DNA from: Sisyra terminalis
Lineage: Eukaryota; Arthropoda; Insecta; Neuroptera; Sisyridae
Reading direction: 5' to 3'
DNA length: 64,000 nucleotides
Assembly: GCA_958496175.1 (NCBI GenBank)
Contig: OY292276.1
Location: 24,942,001-25,006,000, forward strand
Position numbers and translations under genes: made by a program
The notes under the pieces: model-generated
Database searches by the model: none
The model's input: only the letters and a program-made list of their open reading frames with translations
What the model was told of the DNA's origin: nothing
In this document: piece by piece, positions 57,076 to 64,000 of the stretch
Position numbering within the stretch: the stretch's first letter is position 1
Layout: the number at the start of each line of letters is the position of its first letter

Positions 57076-58817
57076 AAAAATGTATATGTTTATCTCTTTT
57101 AACTGACGCTTTTTCGTTACATTAAATTTTGAGTCACAACGATGCTAAAGAAGTATTCACTTCATAGTAATATAGCCGCTTTGTGCTATGAGACATTAAT
57201 TTATTGTGAAATCAAAATATTCTACTTTGCGTAGTTAGAGGACTTACACAAATAATAAAAGAAAACGGAAACAATTTTGATGTGTGCCCAAGATTATTAT
57301 ATTTGTTTAGCAATTGCAATATTACAGTTTATGTTTCAATATGTACCAATAAACTACTCAAGAACCACAAGTATGAATCTACAGAGCCGTAAGTTCGCAA
57401 CCCTTGCCGTAGAGATTGCCCATATGTCCTATTGATATTAGCGTGAATAATCGGGTCATGAAAGATATTTCAATGATACCTAGGAGGCATGTAAGCACTC
57501 ATTAAATACGAAGATTCTGGAAGTTTGAGATCTATCAAAGCGATATTGAACTACCTCAGTTGATTTTTAAGGAAATCGAAAATATGGTATAAGCAGCAAA
57601 AAAAATCAAATTTGCTTAACCGATTAACCTAAAAGTTTATATATTTTGGTGGTTAAAATTAATTCCTTTTTTATAATAAACAACTATAGAAGTTGATAAA
57701 ATCCTTGAAAGAAAAGTTATTAAATCATGAAAGTGTATTTCTAAATGAACGTTTCTTCCAAAACCACCACACTACCCCGAATTTGAAGTATATACAATTC
57801 CATACAAAAGCCCATTTATCGATAATGATCACTGCTATATACTAACACACGAATAACCGTAAACACATATCGTTTAGTAGATTTAACCACAATATACCAT
57901 TATGTTTTATTAAAATTATTATAAAAACATTTCAGTTATACAATGAAATCAATAACTACAAATATCAGGCTATCCGGAAATTTCATACCAGTTTTCGATA
58001 AATGGTATAAGGGTAACTCTGAATTTTCCACTGAACAATCTGAGAAAATTTTTTAAGATGTCTAAAAAATAAAGAAAGGTTACCTATAACAGAGTGACAT
58101 GACAACTACATAATTATTTTAAAATCGGTACGAACTTTCCGGACATTCTTATTCTATATGTTATACATCTTTATAATTTACCATACTTAATTTACCATAT
58201 TTTCAAAATATCACTCATCATTTCAAACTTTTGTCGATAGAAACTGTAATTTTTAGTTCACGGAGTTAATTCACTAAGGTCCAGAAGTATTTATCAGGAA
58301 TATGTGTAATTGTCTCTTTATGTAATTCGAATTTCAACGTTTATAATTTTTGAGGATCAGCAAATTTCACGGTCATCTATCACAGTATTTTTAACTAAAA
58401 TTTCATTTTATTTTTTCTGATACATCCTTTAAAATGTAAACTTTTAATTCGCCCTCAAGAGACCCCGGTTCCACGTATACACGAATAGTCATAATTGCAA
58501 TTTGAATATTGCATTATACCGTTAGGATATTTATCAATGTTTAAATTTCCACTATTAACTGATGTCATCCGTTATAATAATGTAGTCTGTATGTATATTG
58601 TACACTTTAAATTTCCCAAAAAAAATTATAGAAATGCAAAACATTTTCATATTTATACCATAGGTACCTGAAGCATAATTTAATGCTTTATTTGTGCAAT
58701 TGATTAATAAGGTGCCATTGTATTTTTAATTTATTTTTAGTATAAGCTTTATTACTTATTTCTTCTTACGCGAATTTTGAGTTCTATAAGCTACAGTTTT
58801 GGAAATTAAACATGACA
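57076..58817. other. A+T-rich DNA, nothing recognised
   Basis: No supported feature. Confidence 0.4.
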
Positions 58818-58895
58818 TTATGGGATTCGAAACCAGACCCTCTTATATATGTACTCGTATAAAGCGAAGATGTTACCACTGCGTCATAAGAGATG
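58818..58895 (-). other. tRNA-like sequence (decayed tRNA or SINE head)
   Basis: On the minus strand TTATGACGCAGTGGTAACAT resembles an A box (T-G-x-C-x-C-A-G-T-G-G) and GGTTTCGAATCCC a B box with one extra T, followed by CATAA, which can pair with the initial TTATG as a short acceptor stem. The spacing between the boxes is tRNA-like, but the anticodon arm does not fold cleanly. It differs from the SINE family in this window. Confidence 0.4.
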
Positions 58896-60348
58896 TACAA
58901 CTTTTCTGAATAATGAATTTAAAAACTTTTATAATTAAATAAACAATTGTTACACTTTAAAAAGTCTTTACCTTGCTAATTGTTAGTTTAAATGAACAAG
59001 TCTAAGAAAACTTACTTATAATTTTTAGATACCTCTTACATAGGTTTATCATTCTTCTTCTTCCAAAGGTTGGTGATTCAATGGACTATAATGATACCCG
59101 AGTCCACAATCCTGAATATTTTTGTGGAGGTTTGTCCAGAACCGGACGGAAAGTTTTCCAGTGGATGTATATCATACGGGAATGAAAATTGAAAAACATC
59201 CTCTTTCAATTGAACGAAAAGAATACTTTTTTTTATTCTTTTTATGCAATTGTATACATTATATCCTGAGGGGTATATTTTTGTATCGGAGAATAAAATT
59301 TCATCAAAATCAGTACATCCGTTATTTAGTTAAAATATGGTATTCAGAGGCACTAAGGTACAAGCAGACGAAAGTTTTAAAAAAAGTATATTTTAGAATT
59401 AGTTAACTTTTGAATTAGCAAACGTACTTAATTATAAGTATATAAATTCATAAACGATTTGAAATTTATTTTATGATTTTTTCAGTCAGAAGCGAAAGTT
59501 TTGATTTATCCACATAATTCACGATAGTCCAATTATAGGTTTAGAAACAAAAAAAAAAACATTAAACATTAAAATATTTATAAAAGCACTACGAAATAAA
59601 TGGCAAAATAGAACACTAGAAAATTAATAAAATCAGTTTGATTTGGTTTGCGGTGTATTAAAAGCTTTGGTAATGATGCAAAAGTTGTTTTAATGTTTTA
59701 CTTCATAATCCGCTTTCTGGTCATAATTGTTTGTTCTTTCATGCTTTACTTATGTACCAGGTGCGCTTAGTAACCGCCATTTACAGTTTTAACAGTAATT
59801 TTAATCTTTGGATTTCATAATTTGTATCTAAAAGTTCTATTACGTTGAGATGAGATGAAATTTTCCACATCATGTGAAGAAGATTGATTGAAATTAAAAA
59901 CGTTACAGAAATAGATTTATCGGAACCAAAGTTGGAACTGAAAATTATAAATTTGGTTTTTCGGAACCAGAGTTTAAATCGAAACCGAAATTGTAATAAA
60001 GGTGATAATAAATAAATAAAATAACTATTAAAAGTAAGTATGAAAGTAAAATCGAAAAATTCAAGAACCAGTCTCCTTGATCGTAAAAGCATAAATCAGA
60101 TAGGCAAACTACCGAAAAAGAGTCTTGAATGTATGAGGCTACACTAAGCGAGAAACCAAAACTTGATTCGCTATGTTTCGATCTTCGTTATAACTTCCGA
60201 TTTTAAATTTTTTAAATTTTTAAATTTTCGGAGTAAAATCTATACTTTGTAATAACTATAATTTATACTAACATACCCAGTTCGGTTTACTTTTAATATC
60301 ATACTATTATAGGTCCCCAGATCTAATTTATTTGGAATTAAGAAATGG
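58896..60348. other. A+T-rich DNA, no supported gene
   Basis: Two open frames of about 100 codons (59122-59406 plus, 59781-60092 minus) lack recognisable motifs. AAATTTCATCAAAATCAGTA near 59295 is like the block in the tandem array at 52128 and 52499, so this may be a scrap of the same repeat. Confidence 0.35.
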
Positions 60349-60480
60349 AGAAACCCGATTTAAACATCCAATAGAAGACGCTGGAAAGATGAAATCAACC
60401 ACGCGGGAAACTAAATCAACCGTCGAAATAAATAGAAATAATGCATCAAGACCAATTAAAAAAAGAGCTTTTGGGCTTGT
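60349..60480 (+). pseudogene. Scrap of an endonuclease/RT retroelement C-terminus
   Basis: A plus-strand frame with several stops reads TSNRRRWKDEINHAGN then INRRNK. The R-R-W-x-D-E/D-I block followed by A-G-x-x-W and A-x-D-R-x-x-W is common at the very C-terminus of some non-LTR reverse transcriptases. Nothing upstream extends the match. Confidence 0.4.
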
Positions 60481-60510
60481 AGTGCTCAAAGTTGCACTAT
60501 AGTGATTTTT

Positions 60511-60825
60511 AAAGACTGCTTTTAATAGATGATAAAAATCAGATCTCAGCTTTTATATTTTTTTAAATAAGAAGAAAATTCAGATTATTTAAGATCTTTT
60601 TGTTTTTTTATTTTTTATTTAATATTTTATGTATGATTGACATATTTTGTAATTATTTTTATTTATTATAGAAGCCTGAGGAAGTTTCGATTAGTAACGA
60701 AACGTAGCTAATTGAACAATAAAATATTAAATAAAAAATAAAAAAACAAAAAGATCTTAAATAACCTGAATTTTCTTCTTATTTAAAAAAAACTGCTTTT
60801 AATTACAAATTTCTATCTCAAATTT
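60511..60825. mobile_element. Long-hairpin element with stem-loop module
   Basis: Arms 60562-60629 and 60719-60787 are near-perfect inverted copies over about 65 bp (for example AAGAAGAAAATTCAGRTTAT and TTAAGATCTTTTTGTTTTTT). Between them lies CCTGAGGAAGTTTCG, ATTAGTAA, CGAAACGTAGC, a stem-loop related to that in the 36-kb element. The flanks ACTGCTTTTAAT at about 60516 and 60792 form a direct repeat that may be a target duplication. No coding frame. Confidence 0.7.
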
Positions 60826-61936
60826 CACCTTTCGTATCTTCAAAAGTTTTGAAGTTTTCCTTTTTCAAATTTTGCAATGGTCAAAGCTGGAAAATGAATC
60901 GCGTGTCTATTTCAGATAAATGAGTAATGCTTTGTGAATGCTCTGTAAAATTAAATTACACGAATTAGCAATTGCATAAGGACGATATTGTTCACGTTTG
61001 ATAATTCCTTTGAACAATTTCCTAAGGATTTTACACTTCAAACATTGGAAGTCGTCTATAAATGTCAGTTTCACGAAATTCGAAACTCATTGTTAAATGA
61101 TTGGATATTTTTTTTTATTAAATGAATGTTTAAGCTTTTATTAATATACATCAATTACTTAGGTACATTTAATTATCATCTCTTAATGGCCTTCATCAAT
61201 TATTGGCTTGACTCGTATCCATATCTGTCATTTTAATAAATACAATTTGAACACATCGATCCATCGAGAATTATTTGAATAAATAATTACGTTATATACT
61301 GTTGTCTAATTGATCTATCACTTTATTCAGCTCCATATCACATAATTAAACATTCAAAAGTGAATCAAATCGAATATTAAAGAAACTTCATTAAATCGAA
61401 ATTGAGCTTTTTCTTGTATTTAGATCAAAGCCTTAACATACCGAATTGAATGCGACAAAGTCTTGAGCAAATCACGAATACGAATAATTTTCTAGGAAGA
61501 TGAATAAACTGCTACATGGAGCAGTTCACTCATATCTCCATTTATAGATAGAAGAGGTAGCGAGAACAGAGAAAACCTTTCAAATATTTCGGTGCACCAT
61601 GTTCTGTGTTTCATCCAACTTTGAATATGTCTAGAAGAGCGACAAGACGACAGCTTGTTAATTATTTAAGAAAATAGATGAACATTTTAGCCAGACTAAT
61701 CTAAACTTTAATGGATATTTTGGGTAAACACAAACGGAAAAGTCCCTATTTAGAAAATAACATCAAATTTTCTAGGTTTTTTCAACTTCTAGGTAAGTTG
61801 TGACTACCTGCGTGGGTAGTATAGTAATGAGCTTTCTATTCTCCAATGAAACCGAAACTAATTCTCGCAAAATTGAAATCAATATTTTAAGGGTTGAAAC
61901 TCATCACTTCTTTTTAGCAAATTGTTAATCTTGGTG
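60826..61936. other. A+T-rich DNA, nothing recognised
   Basis: No supported feature. Confidence 0.4.
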
Positions 61937-63362
61937 TAGGGGTGAGTGGGGTAACTGGAGCCATCTAAGGAAAAATATAAAAAAACAATTTAGATTGCAA
62001 TTATTTATTTTTTAAAGCCTAATTATCATGTTAGTAATCTGATTTTCATTAGGTATAAATAAATATTAAAAAATATACCTTTTGTCAGTTTAAATAATCT
62101 TTTTTATAAATGTTACTTTCGCTTCCATTACCTCGCACGTCAGGTAAAAAGAGCCAAAGATCCTCCATATGTGTAATGAGAGCCATCATATGATACTCAA
62201 CAAAATTAAACTTGTTTTTTCAGATCAAAACCGTAAAGAATCAACAAAATATCAAACAAAACTTATGGCAGCAAAAAAATAAAATTAAACAATATTGTAC
62301 GACGAGAGAATGGGAACGCCAGTGCTCTCATTATCTGAATGGCACATTTTGAAATATTGCATGAAATTTAAAAAAAATCGCTTAAAAATTCATGTTCCAA
62401 TTAAGAATTATGAAATGATACGTGTTGTAAGAACAAAACACAAAAGAGTAATAAAAGCCTTAAGTACTTAATTTATGTGGTTAGGTTAAAAACTTTTTAT
62501 GGCGATTATAATGAAACTAATGTGTTTTAATTATCATCCTGTACACAATACTGAGCCGGTTAACAGTGATCACGTGATATAACAGAATGTTCCCGAATTT
62601 GTTCGTTTCGCTATTTTCGCGCGAGTTTTTCATTCCGGTGTGTAAAGACACGAAGTATAAATACGTCCATCTCGTTAGCATTACACTTTTGGAGTTTGGA
62701 AAAAATAATAACGAAATATTTTTTTACGTTTTTAGTTGATGTATTTTTGTCGTTCTAGGGTTTCGAAAGAAAAATTTTCATAACTTGCATATTTTCCCGG
62801 AAAATTCAATTCAAGAAAAAGCTCAATTTGGGTCATTTTCAATTATGGGTGTAGTGCAACCTTGATGGACGTAGTATAAATGGCAGGAGAACGAACGTTG
62901 TATTGCAAAGTTGTCCATGAAATAAGGGCCTAGTGCAGAAGTCTCTAGTGTCATTATATACTTAGTCTATAAGCGCTTAAAACATTTTCATATAAATCAC
63001 AAGAATTAAAAGTTTCAATGGAAAATTATTTCTTAAATATAAGTAGAATCAAATAATAATGATTTATAATATAATAAAGGTATAAAAGTATACGAAGAAC
63101 ATTAGTGTAATGTTGTAACAAGTTTTTCTTCAGTTTGAATAACAATTACATACAACCGAACCACCAATAACAATTCAATATGCGACAATCCGCTACTAGT
63201 GGTCGAAAAAATCACTTAATAACTAAGCCATACCCGAATCTTTGAAGACACGAGAACTAACAAACTGCTTATCTCGGTCGTTCCTTTGTTATTTTTTCTT
63301 CTTATTTATAAATTATAGTGACTCCCATTACTCACTAGCTCTCATTACCCCACGCTCCTCTA
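61937..63362. mobile_element. Possible TIR element with GTGGGGTAA ends, containing repeat B
   Basis: The left end TAGGGGTGAGTGGGGTAACT continues into GGAGCCA; the right end, as reverse complement, is TAGAGGAGCGTGGGGTAATG followed by AGAGCTA. Related AATGAGAGC/GCTCTCATTA motifs recur inside near 62177 and 62318. No target duplication or transposase could be seen. A repeat B tail lies within it. Confidence 0.4.
62878..63300 (+). repeat. Dispersed repeat 'B', tail (longest copy)
   Basis: GGCAGGAGAACGAACGTTGT, then GAAATAAGGGCCTAGTGCAG, ATAAGCGCTTAAAACATTTT and TTTGAATAACAATTACAT match 41984-42013 plus 42644-42890. Its last part, AATAACTAAGCCATACCCGA and GACACGAGAACTAACAAAC, matches 28002-28050. 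Confidence 0.7.
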
Positions 63363-64000
63363 ACTTCTAAGATCTGTCGATTCAAAGAAGAAAAATTATA
63401 GTAGTAAACATTTAAAACCAACGCTTTTCGTTTCATTACGTTAAAGTTCTGTTCCTTATGTAGAAGTATACATATTTGTGAATTTTTCAATATTGAAAAT
63501 TGAAATTGCAATTGTACTGGGCTTCTCTGACAATTGTCTGGAGAAGACGTTAGCATTAGGGACCTCGATTCTAATTGATGATAATGTCATTACCATACGT
63601 CACCTGCGACTGTATGTCTACGAGCAATTCCTTAAGGAATAATCCTAATTATATATTATGCATTTAATCGAAACACACACGTAACTATATCACATATATG
63701 TTTCAAATAAAATTCTGTTTTAAATGTAACTAGTAAAGGACAAGCTTAAGTTTCTTAAAATTATAAAGTTGGAAAAACTTTTTATGAATATTAACAAACA
63801 TATTAAAAGTTTTACCATTTTCTCTCAACTGCTATTCATAGTATTGCATTTAATTAGCGATACGTCATAGATTGAGTTTTCCAATTATTTTATCAATTTT
63901 TAAAAGACATTTGTTTGAAGTAAAAGCTTTCAGCTTGAAAAGTTCAAAATGTTTCAACGCAGATAAAAATGACAACAAAGAGAATTTCGTCTAATGAGAT
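63363..64000. other. A+T-rich DNA, nothing recognised
   Basis: No supported feature. Confidence 0.4.

Noticed and set aside
59781..60092. 103-codon minus-strand frame
   Set aside because: Low-complexity hydrophobic and aromatic composition typical of A+T-rich chance frames.

Overview
The window is eukaryotic, strongly A+T-rich and gene-poor. It looks like intergenic or long-intron DNA from an arthropod, most probably an insect. The main grounds are a jockey-type non-LTR retrotransposon, a Tc1-like element, a dense set of MITE-like elements, a tRNA-derived SINE family and eukaryotic nuclear tRNA-Gly genes with oligo-T Pol III terminators. Nothing in the sequence lets me name the order or species. 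I see no bacterial operon structure, no CRISPR array and no complete host protein-coding gene. Most short open frames are chance frames in A+T-rich DNA or parts of transposable elements.

Layout. 0-4 kb: a 5'-truncated jockey-like element (minus strand, 605-codon open frame with intact RT motifs) bracketed by a 10-bp target-site duplication, a 44-bp stub of the same family's 3' end to its left, and a 630-bp Tc1-like element with both terminal inverted repeats (TIRs) and a transposase C-terminus remnant. 4-10 kb: a GC-richer patch with a TATA-like motif, a 156-bp TIR element, a Tc1/mariner-like scrap and a retroelement C-terminal remnant. 10-14.4 kb: two same-orientation copies of one roughly 1-kb repeat, the second carrying a nested MITE and a nested SINE. 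16-24 kb: a foldback element, SINEs, a decayed RNase H/zinc-knuckle retroelement tail and two hAT-like MITEs. 26-28.5 kb: a repeat with internal minisatellite (second copy at 56 kb) and pieces of another dispersed family. 30-34 kb: a SINE with target-site duplication, two identical tRNA-Gly(GCC) genes 1.56 kb apart and another RNase H-type remnant. 36-46 kb: an inverted-repeat element, SINEs, a foldback element nested in an older repeat, and a PIF/Harbinger-like MITE. 50-57 kb: an RT-tail remnant, a diverged tandem array of about 370-bp units, a GC-richer patch with a candidate first coding exon on the minus strand, and a 1.1-kb segment bracketed by 134-bp direct repeats. 58-64 kb: a tRNA-like sequence, an RT-tail scrap, a long hairpin element and a 1.4-kb TIR-like element.

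The only features likely to be functional for the host are the two tRNA-Gly genes and, tentatively, the promoter and first exon near 53 kb. Everything else reads as layers of transposon insertion. The most unusual observations are a short stem-loop module shared by two otherwise different inverted-repeat elements (36 kb and 60.6 kb), the pair of foldback elements sharing an inner arm but not outer arms, and the dispersed repeat whose internal minisatellite differs in copy number between its two copies. All similarity statements are by-eye comparisons within this window; no database search was possible.
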